From: CAVZTA01 sp963778025
Lineage (GTDB): Bacteria > Chloroflexota > Limnocylindria > Limnocylindrales > CSP1-4
Length of the DNA stretch: 64,000 bases
Assembly: GCA_963778025.1 (NCBI GenBank)
Contig: CAVZTA010000009.1
Coordinates: forward strand, 62,001-126,000
Direction: 5' to 3'
Positions 1 to 8,945 of the stretch are shown in pieces. Within the stretch, counting starts at the first letter, position 1; each line of letters starts with the position of its first letter. A program made the position numbers and the translations under genes. Below the pieces are notes generated by a model. It was not told the DNA's origin and did not search any database. It saw only the letters and a list, made by a program, of their open reading frames with translations.

Positions 1-821
1 CCGAGTAGGTGGCGGTCCGACGGTCGGCAGACGCCGCCAGGTCGACACGCTCGAGGGCGTCGGACACGGCGCGATCCAGCGCCGTGCCGGCGAGTCCGTG
101 CGCCCGGCCGAGGAAGCGCAGCTGTTCGCGCCCGGTCATCCAGCCGTACGCCCGCGGATCCTGCTCCAGGTATCCCAGCCCGCGGCGCACGGAGAGCCCA
201 TCGTCCGCGACCACGCTCCCACCCACGAGCGCGCGCCCGGCCGAGGGTCGTGTGAGGCCCGCGAGCAGGCGCAGGCATGTCGTCTTGCCGGCGCCGTTGG
301 GACCGAGCAGGCCGAACACCGAGCCCGTAGGGACGTCGAGGTCGAGTCCGTCGAGTGCGAGGATCCCGCCGGGATAGCGCTTGGTGAGCCCCTCGACGCG
401 GATCGCCGAGGGCTCGTTCGCGGCGATGAGCGTGCCGCGCCGGGACTCGGCGAACGGGCGCTCTGCGGGCGATGGCTGGGCCGCGGGTGCGGCGGGGCCG
501 GCGGGCGCCGGCTGGCTCGCCGTCGGACCGACCACGATCGGCGGGTCGTGCGGGCTGCCCCACCCGGGCACCGGGCGTGGGCCGGGCTCGGTGTCGGGCG
601 GCGGTCCTTCCTCGCGACCGATGAGGAAGTAGAGGATCGGGCCGATCAGGTTGGCGAACACGATGATCACGGCCCAGACGCCCTTGTTGCCACCGCGGAC
701 CCGTCGGTCGTCGCGCAGCAGGTCGACGACGGCCAGGATCAGCAGCGTGAGCTCGATGATCGCGAGCGGGACGACAAGCAAGAGGATCGAGGGATCGAAG
801 CCACTCGAGGCCGAGACTCAC
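1..821 (-). CDS. PLDc_N membrane domain fused to ABC transporter ATPase (partial, one frameshift)
   Basis: The gene runs off the left edge. Read on the minus strand, the first ~65 residues carry two hydrophobic segments (DPSILLLVVPLAIIEL and VWAVIIVFANLIGPILYFLIG) with the charged RDDRR/GREE pattern of the PLDc_N (phospholipase D nuclease N-terminal) membrane domain. A Pro/Ala-rich linker of ~60 residues follows, then a typical ABC ATPase starting AIRVEGLTKRYPGG with Walker A GLLGPNGAGKTT; the signature, Walker B and H-loop lie outside the window. A GTG at 821 forms a GTGA overlap with the upstream Kelch gene, but using it needs a one-base correction near 800; otherwise only a TTG at 781 is available. 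The ATPase is probably half of a drug or lipid exporter; the fused membrane anchor is unusual. Confidence 0.75.
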   Translation of the reverse strand, partial: MSLGLEWLRSLDPLACRPARDHRAHAADPGRRRPAARRPTGPRWQQGRLGRDHRVRQPDRPDPLLPHRSRGRTAARHRARPTPGARVGQPARPADRGRSDGEPAGARRPRRTRGPAIARRAPVRRVPARHAHRRERALGDPRRGAHQALSRRDPRTRRTRPRRPYGLGVRPARSQRRRQDDMPAPARGPHTTLGRARARGWERGRGRWALRAPRAGIPGAGSAGVRLDDRARTAALPRPGARTRRHGAGSRRVRRPRACRPGGVCRPSDRHLL

Positions 822-2029
822 CGGGACAGCATCGCCGATGCGGGGCCCGCTCGGGCGCGGGCCGGCCACGTCCGCGGATCGGACCACATCGCGCCACCAT
901 GCCGAGTGCCGCCTCGCGCGCACCTGACAGGGAAGCGGTGCGACTGCGCCGACTCGCGCACCGCTCCCGGATCTACGGCAGGCGCAGCGCTTCCGACGAT
1001 GTCGCTCGCGGTGAGGCCGGGCTGCGGGCCACCCAGGACGACATAGGCGACGCCGTCGATCACCGCGGCGCCCAGGCCGTGGCGCGGGACGCCGAGACCG
1101 GGCAGCGTCGTGACCGCGGTCGTTCCGATGCACTCCACTTCGCCGAACGTGCCGTTCGGGCCCTCGCCGCCGACCAGGCAGGTCCCGAGCGCCGGCCACG
1201 AGAACGCGGCCACGCCGCCGCGCCGGGTCGGCACGTCCTCCGTCCGGCCGACGACGCCCTCGCTGCTCACGAGGTCCACCGTCCCGAGGTTGCCCGTGTC
1301 GCCGCGCCGGCCGCCCATGAACGTCACGCTGCCCGTGCCCAGCGAGGTCGCGGCGAGGTGCTCCCGCGGCTCCGACAGGCGCGCGAGCTCGAGCCACCCG
1401 GCGGCATCGTCGGTGACGAAGACGTCGTCCGAGACGCCGCCACCCAGCGCGACGCCCCCGCCGTAGAGGATCCGCGCTTCACCGTCCCACGCGGCCGCGC
1501 CCGCCGCCCGGGGCGCCGGAAGCGGCTGGTCCCGCACCCATGACGTCGCGTCGGCGTCGAGCCGCCACACCTCGTCGGTCGGCTGGTCGAACGACGGCCC
1601 GACATACCCGCCGATCAGCCACAGCGCGGTCCCGTCGGACACGAGCGCCGCGTGATGCACGCCGGTCAGCAGCCGCGGACCCTCGGACCAGGAGTCGGTC
1701 GATGGGTCGTACTCGAGGACGCGCGCGCTCGCCGCTCCCGAGGCATCCAGCCCGCCCGCCACCCACACGCGGCCCTCATGCGCCGCGGCCGCCACCTCCG
1801 TCAGCGCGATCGGCGAAGGCGCCAGCCGCGTCCACGCAGCTTCCCCGGGCGCCGCCGTGCGACCGGGGCTTCCCGGGAAGATCCCGATCCGCCCGGGTTG
1901 CGTCACGACCAGGAACGCCAGCGCGCCGACGGCGATCGCGAGCAGCAGCGACAGGGCCAGCCGCAGGCGGTTCGGGGGCCGGCTCCGCCGGCGCGGCACG
2001 GCGCGTGGTCCCATCAGCCATGCAATCAT
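818..2029 (-). CDS. Membrane-anchored Kelch-repeat protein
   Basis: About 403 residues. An Arg-rich N-terminus (RAVPRRRSRPP) and one hydrophobic segment (~residues 25-47) suggest an N-in signal anchor. The rest is a run of Kelch-type blades seen as repeated Gly-Gly motifs: VWVAGGLDASG, LWLIGGYVG, ILYGGGVALGGG, VTFMGGRRGDTG, CLVGGEGPNG and YVVLGGPQ, so probably a six-bladed extracytoplasmic beta-propeller. ATG codons at 2029 and 2014 are both possible starts. The last ~45 residues are low-complexity and may reflect a late frameshift. The stop overlaps the start of the PLDc_N-ABC gene, so the two are probably co-transcribed. Substrate unknown. Confidence 0.75.
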   Translation of the reverse strand: MIAWLMGPRAVPRRRSRPPNRLRLALSLLLAIAVGALAFLVVTQPGRIGIFPGSPGRTAAPGEAAWTRLAPSPIALTEVAAAAHEGRVWVAGGLDASGAASARVLEYDPSTDSWSEGPRLLTGVHHAALVSDGTALWLIGGYVGPSFDQPTDEVWRLDADATSWVRDQPLPAPRAAGAAAWDGEARILYGGGVALGGGVSDDVFVTDDAAGWLELARLSEPREHLAATSLGTGSVTFMGGRRGDTGNLGTVDLVSSEGVVGRTEDVPTRRGGVAAFSWPALGTCLVGGEGPNGTFGEVECIGTTAVTTLPGLGVPRHGLGAAVIDGVAYVVLGGPQPGLTASDIVGSAAPAVDPGAVRESAQSHRFPVRCARGGTRHGGAMWSDPRTWPARARAGPASAMLSR

Positions 2030-2035
2030 CACCCC

Positions 2036-3550
2036 ATGGCCACCGAGACGAAGCCGGTCCCGTCCCCGGATCGGGCGCCCGCGAGCTGGGGCCTCGGCGA
2101 CGGACAGGCGATCCCGTGGGAGTACGCGCCGGCGCCCGAGGCGCGCGACATCGTCCGGCTCAAGGACACCTTCGGGCTGTTCATCGATGGTCGCGAGGTC
2201 CGCGCGAGCGACGGCGGCACGTTCGTCAGCGTCGATCCATCCACCGAACTGCCGCTGGCCAACGTCGCCAAGGCGACCGAGAAGGACGTCGACAAGGCCG
2301 TCCGCGCCGCGCGCCGTGCGCAGAAGGGCTGGGGCGCGCTGCCCGGCAAGGAGCGCGCGAAATACCTGTTCCGGATCTCGCGGATCCTCCAGGAGCGCTC
2401 GCGCGAGTTCGCGGTCCTCGAATCCATGGACTCCGGCAAGCCGATCCGCGAGTCGCGGGACGTCGATGTGCCGCTCGTCGCCAGCCACTTCTGGTACTAC
2501 GCGGGCTGGGCCGACAAGCTCGAATACGCGTTCCCCGGCCGGGTCGCTCGACCGCTCGGCGTCGCAGGTCAGATCATCCCGTGGAACTTCCCGCTGCTGA
2601 TGCTGGCCTGGAAGATCGCGCCGGCGCTGGCCGCCGGGAACACGGTCGTGCTCAAGCCGGCGTCGACGACGCCGCTGAGCGCGCTCCTGTTCGCCGAGGT
2701 CGTCCAGCAGGCCGACCTGCCGCCCGGCGTCGTGAACATCGTCCCCGGGCCGTCGGACATCGGCATGGCGCTCGTCAGGCACCCGGGCATCGACAAGGTC
2801 GCATTCACCGGCTCGACCGATGTCGGCAAGAAGATCCACAAGGCGATCGCCGGGACCGACAAGTCGATCACGCTCGAGCTCGGCGGCAAGGCCGCGAACA
2901 TCGTGTTCGAGGACGCGGCGCTCGATCAGGCGGTCGAGGGCATCGTCAACGGCATCTACTTCAACCAGGGCGAGGTGTGCTGCGCCGGGTCGCGGCTGCT
3001 GGTCCAGGAATTGGTCGTCGGCGTCATCGTTGAGAAACTCAAGGACCGACTTGCGACACTCAGGGTCGGCGATCCGCTCGACAAGAACACCGATGTCGGG
3101 GCGATCAACTCGCGCGCCCAGCTGGAGCGCATCACCGAGCTCGTCGCCGCCGGTCAGGCCGAAGGCGCCGAGCTCTACCAGCCGGCCTGCGACCTCCCGG
3201 AGCGCGGCTACTTCTTCCGCCCGACGCTGTTCACGAACGTCGCGCAGTCGCATCGGATCGCGCGCGAGGAGATCTTCGGCCCGGTCCTCTCGGTGCTCAC
3301 GTTCCGCACGCCGGACGAGGCGGTCGAGAAGGCGAACAACACCGAATACGGGCTCTCGGCCGGGATCTGGACGGAGAAGGGGAGCCGCATCCTCGACATG
3401 GCCACGAAGCTGCAGGCCGGGGTCGTGTGGGCGAACACGTTCAACAAGTTCGACCCCACGTCGCCGTTCGGGGGCTACAAGGAGTCCGGGTTCGGGCGCG
3501 AGGGCGGCATCCACGGCCTGCACGCGTACGTGCGCCTGGAGGATCGATGA
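2036..3550 (+). CDS. NAD(P)-dependent aldehyde dehydrogenase, catalytic member of a pair
   Basis: A 504-aa ALDH-superfamily enzyme oxidising an aldehyde to a carboxylate. The full set of motifs is present: PWNFPLLMLAWKIAPALAAG, cofactor-loop FTGSTDVGKK (~258), the general-base Glu in LELGGKAANIVFED (~281), the nucleophilic Cys in FNQGEVCCAGSR (~315), EEIFGPVLSV, and the C-terminal SPFGGYKESGFGREGG. Its start lies only 6 nt from the divergent Kelch gene start, so one or both messages may be leaderless. It overlaps the next, truncated ALDH gene by ATGA, indicating translational coupling and probably a heteromeric complex. The substrate is not evident from sequence. Confidence 0.93.
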   Translation: MATETKPVPSPDRAPASWGLGDGQAIPWEYAPAPEARDIVRLKDTFGLFIDGREVRASDGGTFVSVDPSTELPLANVAKATEKDVDKAVRAARRAQKGWGALPGKERAKYLFRISRILQERSREFAVLESMDSGKPIRESRDVDVPLVASHFWYYAGWADKLEYAFPGRVARPLGVAGQIIPWNFPLLMLAWKIAPALAAGNTVVLKPASTTPLSALLFAEVVQQADLPPGVVNIVPGPSDIGMALVRHPGIDKVAFTGSTDVGKKIHKAIAGTDKSITLELGGKAANIVFEDAALDQAVEGIVNGIYFNQGEVCCAGSRLLVQELVVGVIVEKLKDRLATLRVGDPLDKNTDVGAINSRAQLERITELVAAGQAEGAELYQPACDLPERGYFFRPTLFTNVAQSHRIAREEIFGPVLSVLTFRTPDEAVEKANNTEYGLSAGIWTEKGSRILDMATKLQAGVVWANTFNKFDPTSPFGGYKESGFGREGGIHGLHAYVRLEDR

Positions 3551-4473
3551 GCGATCGCGCGCTCGTCGCCGCCGATGGGTCGAACCCCAACGGGCGGATC
3601 CCGGTCCTCAAGACGTACAAGCTGTACATCGGCGGGCAGTTCCCACGAACCGAGTCGGGCCGGTCGTACCTGGTGAGCACCGCGGCGGGTGCGCCGCTGG
3701 CGAACGCGTGTCGGGCATCACGGAAGGACGTCCGGGACGCGGTACGGATCGCGGCCGGTGCGTCGACTGGCTGGGCGAGGCGTACCGCCATGAACCGCGG
3801 GCAGATCCTGTACCGCGTCGCCGAGCTGATGGAGGGTCGCTCCGACCAGTTCGTGGGTGAGGTCGCCGCGGCCGAGGGCGTGTCGGCGGGCAAGGCGCGG
3901 GAGCTCGTCGGCCGGTCGATCGACCGCTGGGTCTGGTACGCGGGCTGGGCCGACAAGATCGCCCAGGTGCTGGGCTCGTCGAACCCGGTCGGCGCGCCGT
4001 ACTTCAACTTCACGATCCCCGAGCCGACAGGTGTCGTGGGCATCGTGGCGCCGGAGCGGTCGTCGCTCCTGGGCCTGGTCTCGCGGCTGGCGCCGGTGCT
4101 CGCGGGGGGCAATGTCGCGGTCGTGCTCTGCTCGGAGACGCGCCCCCTGCCCGCCATCACGCTCAGCGAGGTGCTCGCCACGTCCGACGTCCCGGGCGGG
4201 GTCGTCAACCTGCTGACCGGCTACCGCAAGGAGCTCGTGCCGGTCCTCGCCGCGCACGTCGACGTCGACGGCATCGATGGCTGGGGCATCCCCGACGACC
4301 TGCGCACCGAGGCGGAGACCCTGGCCGCCGACAACGTCACGCGCATCGCGCGTCGACCACGCGGCGTGACGGAGGCACGCTTCGACTGGCTCGACGACCG
4401 CGCCGCGGAGCGCCCCGAGTGGATCGCCGCGTTCCTCGAGTACAAGACGGTCTGGCACCCGATCGGCGTCTGA
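3547..4473 (+). CDS. Truncated, non-catalytic aldehyde dehydrogenase homologue
   Basis: 308 residues aligning with the N-terminal two-thirds of ALDH: LYIGGQFPRTESGR, the shared VWYAGWADKIAQV stretch that also occurs in the upstream enzyme, and TGVVGIVAPERSSLLGLVSRLAPVLAGGN. The catalytic domain is replaced by a short ~70-residue tail; neither the nucleophilic Cys motif nor the ELGG general base is present. The reading frame is intact and ends naturally, so this looks like a maintained pseudo-enzyme rather than decay. Tandem full-length plus truncated ALDH genes resemble a split version of two-domain ALDH16, whose second domain is non-catalytic. A structural or regulatory partner of the upstream enzyme is the likely role (inference). 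Confidence 0.85.
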   Translation: MSDRALVAADGSNPNGRIPVLKTYKLYIGGQFPRTESGRSYLVSTAAGAPLANACRASRKDVRDAVRIAAGASTGWARRTAMNRGQILYRVAELMEGRSDQFVGEVAAAEGVSAGKARELVGRSIDRWVWYAGWADKIAQVLGSSNPVGAPYFNFTIPEPTGVVGIVAPERSSLLGLVSRLAPVLAGGNVAVVLCSETRPLPAITLSEVLATSDVPGGVVNLLTGYRKELVPVLAAHVDVDGIDGWGIPDDLRTEAETLAADNVTRIARRPRGVTEARFDWLDDRAAERPEWIAAFLEYKTVWHPIGV

Positions 4474-4538
4474 CGCCCGAGCGCGTCGGCCGCGTCCTCG
4501 CGACAGACGTTCCCACCTGGCACGTCCCGACGCCGGAC

Positions 4539-4976
4539 TCACCGCTCCAGCGCCTCGCGCAGGCGCCGGAAGTCACCCGTCTCCCGCCGCCGGGTCGCCA
4601 GCTGGAGGAGCCGGCTGATCACGGCGTCCACGCGCCGCCCGAGGATCCGCGGCGTGGTCACCGTCAGCGTCACCCGGGCTCCGTCGCCGTCGGGCTCGAT
4701 CCGGATGCTCGTCCGCACGCGGTAGCCCTCGATCACCTGGAACGTCACCAGCCGGGGCAGGTCCCACTCGACGACCTCGGCCACGAACGCCCAGTCCCGG
4801 CCGAACAGGTGCCCGCGCTGCCGGCCACGACGGCCCAGCGCCGTGGGCGGAGGGTCGATCCAGCGCGTCTCGCGAACGTGCGCGTGCCAACGCGGGTTGT
4901 TCTCCGCATCCGCGGCGAACGCAAACACCTCGTGCGCGGGTCGCGCGACCCGCCCGGTGTACGTCGCGCGCGGCAT
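4539..4976 (-). CDS. SRPBCC (START/Bet v1-like) family protein
   Basis: 145 residues beginning MPRATYTGRVARPAHEVFAF. The pattern of an initial beta-strand with VARPAHEVFAFAADAENNPRWHAHV, then RTSIRIEPDGDGARVTLTV and a long C-terminal helix, is that of the polyketide cyclase/SRPBCC hydrophobic-pocket fold. Such proteins bind or transform small hydrophobic ligands; no specific function can be given. It lies 28 nt upstream of nothing else on its strand (the TrpB-like gene stops at 5005 just before it), so it is probably the last gene of that transcript. Confidence 0.75.
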   Translation of the reverse strand: MPRATYTGRVARPAHEVFAFAADAENNPRWHAHVRETRWIDPPPTALGRRGRQRGHLFGRDWAFVAEVVEWDLPRLVTFQVIEGYRVRTSIRIEPDGDGARVTLTVTTPRILGRRVDAVISRLLQLATRRRETGDFRRLREALER

Positions 4977-5004
4977 CGGCGACGTCGGACCGAGGCCGGC
5001 CGAG

Positions 5005-6384
5005 TCAGACCGGGAGCGCCTCCAGCTCGCGCAGGGCGTCCGCGACCTTCTCGCTCGGGTATTCGTAGTCCTCGAGCTTGCCGGCGAGGTAGCGCTCGTA
5101 CGCCGACAGGTCGAAGTGGCCATGGCCGCACAGGTTGAACAGGATCGTGCGAGCCTGGCCCGCCTCACGCGCCTCGATCGCCTCGTCGATGGCGACCTTG
5201 ATCGCATGGGTGGGCTCGGGGGCCGGCAGGATCCCCTCGGCCCGCGCGAAGCGCACGCCAGCCTCGAAGGTCGCCAGCTGATGCACGGCCTGGGCTTCGA
5301 TCAACCCCTGCTCCTTGAGCAGTGACACGAGCGGCGCCATGCCGTGATAGCGCAGGCCGCCGGCGTGGATCGGGTCGGGGACGAACGTGTGACCCAGGGT
5401 GTACATCTTCGCGAGCGGTGCCATGCGGCCCGTATCGCCGAAGTCGTAGCGGAAGACGCCCCGGGTGAGCGACGGGGCCGCCTCCGGCTCGACCGCGATC
5501 ACCCGCGGCTTCGGCCCGCCGCGCAGCGCTCGGCCGATGAACGGGAAGGTCAGGCCCGCGAAGTTCGACCCTCCGCCGGCGCAGCCGATGATCACGTCCG
5601 GCTCCTCGTCGGCCAGCGCCATCTGCTCGATCGCCTCCTGGCCGATGACGGTCTGGTGCAGCAGCACGAAGTCGAACACCGATCCCAGGGAGTACTTGGA
5701 GTCGTCGCGCGTGGCCGCATCCTCGACCGCCTCGGAGATGGCGATGCCCAGTGAACCCGGCGAGTCGGGCGTCTCGGCGAGGACGCTGCGCCCGTAGTTC
5801 GTGTCGGGGCTGGGGCTGGCCACGACCGACGAGCCGTAGACCTCCATGAGGTTCCGGCGATACGGCTTCTGGTCGTACGAGGCGCGGACCATGTAGACCT
5901 TGACCTCGATCCCGAACATCGCCCCCGCGAAGGCGAGTGCCGAGCCCCACTGGCCCGCGCCGGTCTCGGTCGTCAGTCGCTTGACGCCCTCCTGCTGGTT
6001 GAAGAACGCCTGGGCGATCGCCGTGTTCGGCTTGTGACTGCCCGACGGCGAGCCGCCCTCGTACTTGTAGTAGATGTGGGCCGGCGTCTGGAGCGCCTGC
6101 TCCAGCCGGTGCGCGCGGTACAGCGGCGACGGGCGGTAGAGCGCGTACGCATCGCGCACCGGTCCCGGGATCTCGATCTCGCGGTCGGGGTCCACGAGCT
6201 GCGCGATGAGCCCCATCGGGAAGAGCGGGGCGAGGTCCGCGGGCCCGATGGGCTGGCCAGTGCCCGGATTCAGCGGCGGGTACGGGCTGACCGGAAGGTC
6301 GGGGACGATGTTGTACCAGGCGCGCGGGATCCGGTCCTCGTCGAGGATGAACTTCGTCCGCTTGGGTCCCGTCACCACGCCCAT
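5005..6384 (-). CDS. trpB: TrpB-like PLP-dependent enzyme (TrpB2 type)
   Basis: 459 residues from the ATG at 6384, chosen because AGGAGG sits 8 nt upstream; a GTG at 6405 would add 7 residues. It belongs to the PLP fold-type II family: the PLP-binding Lys is in GSPSGSHKPNTA, the phosphate-binding Gly-rich loop is GCAGGGSNFAG, and the TrpB-type ETGAGQWGSALA is present. The N-terminal region (RIPRAWYNIVPDLPVSPYPP) matches the longer TrpB2 subgroup, which condenses indole with serine and often acts without TrpA. No other trp gene is in the window, so it could be an indole-salvage enzyme or a TrpB-like enzyme of other specificity. Confidence 0.88.
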   Translation of the reverse strand: MGVVTGPKRTKFILDEDRIPRAWYNIVPDLPVSPYPPLNPGTGQPIGPADLAPLFPMGLIAQLVDPDREIEIPGPVRDAYALYRPSPLYRAHRLEQALQTPAHIYYKYEGGSPSGSHKPNTAIAQAFFNQQEGVKRLTTETGAGQWGSALAFAGAMFGIEVKVYMVRASYDQKPYRRNLMEVYGSSVVASPSPDTNYGRSVLAETPDSPGSLGIAISEAVEDAATRDDSKYSLGSVFDFVLLHQTVIGQEAIEQMALADEEPDVIIGCAGGGSNFAGLTFPFIGRALRGGPKPRVIAVEPEAAPSLTRGVFRYDFGDTGRMAPLAKMYTLGHTFVPDPIHAGGLRYHGMAPLVSLLKEQGLIEAQAVHQLATFEAGVRFARAEGILPAPEPTHAIKVAIDEAIEAREAGQARTILFNLCGHGHFDLSAYERYLAGKLEDYEYPSEKVADALRELEALPV

Positions 6385-6454
6385 CGCGCCTGCCTCCTGC
6401 GTCACCCCCTGGGAACGGCCAGCCTAGCAGGCAGGCATCGCCACGCCGCCCGCT

Positions 6455-7216
6455 CTACTGCGCGAGATAGCCGCCGTCGACGGCGAGGATCGCGCCGGTG
6501 ATGAACGAGGCATCGTCGGACGCGAGGAAGGTGATGGCCGCCGCGACCTCCGCAGGTTCGCCGAGACGGCCCATGGGATGACGCTGCTCGATGGCCTCGA
6601 CGTACTCGGTGCCGCCCGGCTCGTCGAACAGCTGCAGGACCCGCTCGGTCCGGATCGTCCCGGGCGCGACACCGTTGACGCGGATGCCGCGCCCGGCCCA
6701 CTCCACGGCGAGGTGCTTGACGATGCCGGTCGCCACGAACTTCGCGGGTCCGTAGGTCGACTGCCGCGCCTGGCCCGCCATGCCCGAGATCGACGACAGG
6801 CAGACGATCGCCCCGCCTCCCGAGGCGTCCATGGCCTCGATCCCGTACCGGCACGTGAGCCACATCCCGCGGCCGTCGATCGCCATCACGCGATCCCAGT
6901 CCTCGACCGACGACTCCAGGATGTCACCCAGCGGGATGATCCCGGCGTTCGCGACGAGCACGTCGAGCCGCCGAACCGGTCGACCGCGGCCCGGATCATC
7001 CGTGCCGCATCGGCTTCGACGGACACGTCGCCCACGACCGTCTCGACCTCGGTGCCGTGGCCGCGAAGCTCGTCCGCGACGGCCTCTAGCGGTCCTGCTT
7101 GGATATCCGTGAGCGTCAAGCGCGCGCCCTCGGCGGCGAATTCGGCGCGCGGTGGCGCCACCGATGCCGAAGGCTGCCCCGGTCACCACGCACGACTTGC
7201 CCTCGAGCCGCTCCAT
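6455..7216 (-). CDS. Short-chain dehydrogenase/reductase, two compensating frameshifts
   Basis: A classical NAD(P)-dependent SDR of ~253 residues. Seen are the start MERLEGKSCVVTGAAFGIGG (dinucleotide motif), LDVLVANAGII, the catalytic Ser in CLSSISGMAG, Tyr/Lys in STYGPAKFV, and the C-terminal FITGAILAVDGGY. Between ~7150 and ~6970 the coding frame moves by one base (RAEFAAEGARLTLTDIQ is read there) and then returns. The displaced segment is well-formed SDR sequence, so two opposite single-base indels, probably sequencing errors, are the simplest reading. Substrate unknown. Confidence 0.82.
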   Translation of the reverse strand: MERLEGKSCVVTGAAFGIGGATARRIRRRGRALDAHGYPSRTARGRRGRASRPRHRGRDGRGRRVRRSRCGTDDPGRGRPVRRLDVLVANAGIIPLGDILESSVEDWDRVMAIDGRGMWLTCRYGIEAMDASGGGAIVCLSSISGMAGQARQSTYGPAKFVATGIVKHLAVEWAGRGIRVNGVAPGTIRTERVLQLFDEPGGTEYVEAIEQRHPMGRLGEPAEVAAAITFLASDDASFITGAILAVDGGYLAQ

Positions 7217-7327
7217 CGGTCTCCCCCTGGCTGATCAGGTGTCGACGACTACCCTGCCATCCAGAGGTCGCTGATGGCGAACGCGATCGCCGGTCGGAGC
7301 TGGCGCCGGACGCCGGCGGATCTCGGG

Positions 7328-8800
7328 TCAGTGGGTCGCGCGCACGGCGTACACGTTGGCGCTGTCGCCCTGTGACGTGGCGAAGAACAGGATCAGGTCA
7401 CGACCGGCGGCCGCCATGCCCTGGTAGTCACCGAGGAACCAACCCCGAGAGTTGGGGGCAGCCAGCATGTCGAACGGGCCGGTCACGTGCTGCTCCGAAA
7501 AGGTCGCCGCGCCGTCGTTCGACAGCGCGAGCCAGACGTCCGTCGGTAACCCTGGCGCGGGTGTGTTCGACCGGAAGTCGTAGAACATCACGGCGATCGT
7601 GCCGTCGCTCGTGACCTCGACGGTCCCGTTGAACGAATGGGTCGTGGCGGGCGTCGTGCCGACCTGCTTCGGCGCCGACCAATGCTTCCCGCCATCGGAC
7701 GACTTCACGATCACCACGTGGTCCCAGCCGGCCGCGTTGCCGCTGGCATAGACCATGTAGATCGTCCCCGTGACCGGATCGACCGCGAGGTCGGGGATGT
7801 AATCGCCTGCGCGGACAGTCTCGTCGAGGGTGGTCGGCTCCGGGACATCGGGGTTCGTCAACAGGGCGCTGTCGACCAGCGCGATCTGCACCGGCCGGCT
7901 CCAGGTCTTCCCAGCGTCGTTCGAGCGCATGGCGACGTACTCGGTCGCGTTGCCGGGCTGGACTCCGGAGCCCTGGAAGAGCCGCGCGAAGACGTCGATC
8001 AGCGTCCCGTCCGGCAGGACCGCGATCTGATTCCCTTGTGCGTACATGTTCGAGTTCTGGAGGGCGACCGGCGTCGACCACGTCTGACCGCCGTCCGTGG
8101 TCCGACTGATCACCGGCGCACCGCGATACGAGAACGCGTGGATGAGCTTGGACACGTTCCGCTCGCGACCGGGCAGATCCTGGCGCAGCCACGTCGCATA
8201 GGCAAAGCCCGCCCGGGTGGGATCGCCCGTGATCGAGATCTTGTCGTTGAAGTTCGTCGGATCGCGGTCATCGATGATCACGACCGGGGTCGACCACGTG
8301 TTGCCGCCATCGGTCGATGTCGTCGCCTCGACGCCGGACAGCGCGAGCTGACCCGAGTCGACGAATTGGGACAGTTGATACGCGCGCCCCGCCTTGTCGA
8401 AGCTGACCCACGGGTCGGTGGCACGAAGGTATTCCGGGTTCCCGCCGGAGCACGCTGCGAAGGGTGGATAGCGGCGTGCCCAGGTCGCCCCACCATCGTT
8501 GGAGAACGCCGCGGCGGTGCTATGGGCAGCCCCGTCATTCCAGCGGTCCTGCTGGAACACGCCGATGACGTTCGCGGTGTTCGTGGGGTTGACGGCCACG
8601 AACGGTTCGAGCTCGGTGTCCGGGTAGTTCACGCTGTTCTCATCGGCGGCACCGATCGTGCAGCCGGCGAACGGGCTCGGGCCACTGACGAGGACCGGGG
8701 CCCCGAGCGTGAAGGTAGGTGCGGCCGCTGCACCGGGCGCGGCTGCGAGCATCAGGCACACCGCTGCAAGTACGGCGAGCCCGCGACGACCGGAGCGCAT
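7328..8800 (-). CDS. Secreted Asp-box (BNR/sialidase-like) beta-propeller protein
   Basis: 490 residues from the ATG at 8800, which has AGGAGG just upstream (8806-8811). Residues ~8-30 form a signal peptide ending near AAAAPTF. At least six Asp-box motifs of the S-x-D-x-G-x-x-W/F type follow: SNDGGATW, STDGGNTW, TTDGGQTW, SNDAGKTW, SSDGGKHW and SNDGAATF. This is the exo-alpha-sialidase/BNR propeller fold. The FRIP motif and Arg triad of true sialidases were not seen, so a non-sialidase extracellular role such as binding or another glycosidase is likely. Bounded by its own promoter region; no operon partner. Confidence 0.82.
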   Translation of the reverse strand: MRSGRRGLAVLAAVCLMLAAAPGAAAAPTFTLGAPVLVSGPSPFAGCTIGAADENSVNYPDTELEPFVAVNPTNTANVIGVFQQDRWNDGAAHSTAAAFSNDGGATWARRYPPFAACSGGNPEYLRATDPWVSFDKAGRAYQLSQFVDSGQLALSGVEATTSTDGGNTWSTPVVIIDDRDPTNFNDKISITGDPTRAGFAYATWLRQDLPGRERNVSKLIHAFSYRGAPVISRTTDGGQTWSTPVALQNSNMYAQGNQIAVLPDGTLIDVFARLFQGSGVQPGNATEYVAMRSNDAGKTWSRPVQIALVDSALLTNPDVPEPTTLDETVRAGDYIPDLAVDPVTGTIYMVYASGNAAGWDHVVIVKSSDGGKHWSAPKQVGTTPATTHSFNGTVEVTSDGTIAVMFYDFRSNTPAPGLPTDVWLALSNDGAATFSEQHVTGPFDMLAAPNSRGWFLGDYQGMAAAGRDLILFFATSQGDSANVYAVRATH

Positions 8801-8945
8801 GGTTCCTCCTCCCGCTGGGAAGCACGATGCGAGCGCGATCGGCGGGAGGGGATCTCCCGCCACCCCGGACCGCTCACGTTACGCCTGACATGTCTCTCGG
8901 CGTCATCGTTTGCGCGGAGCAAGCAGCGAGGCGCATGCTGCCGCC

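Noticed and set aside
2030..3523. Minus-strand extension of the Kelch gene frame across the aldehyde dehydrogenase
   Set aside because: The extension is an Arg/Asp/Val-rich antisense shadow; the dehydrogenase on the plus strand has complete catalytic motifs.
7328..8800. True sialidase
   Set aside because: Asp-boxes are present, but the FRIP motif and arginine triad were not found.
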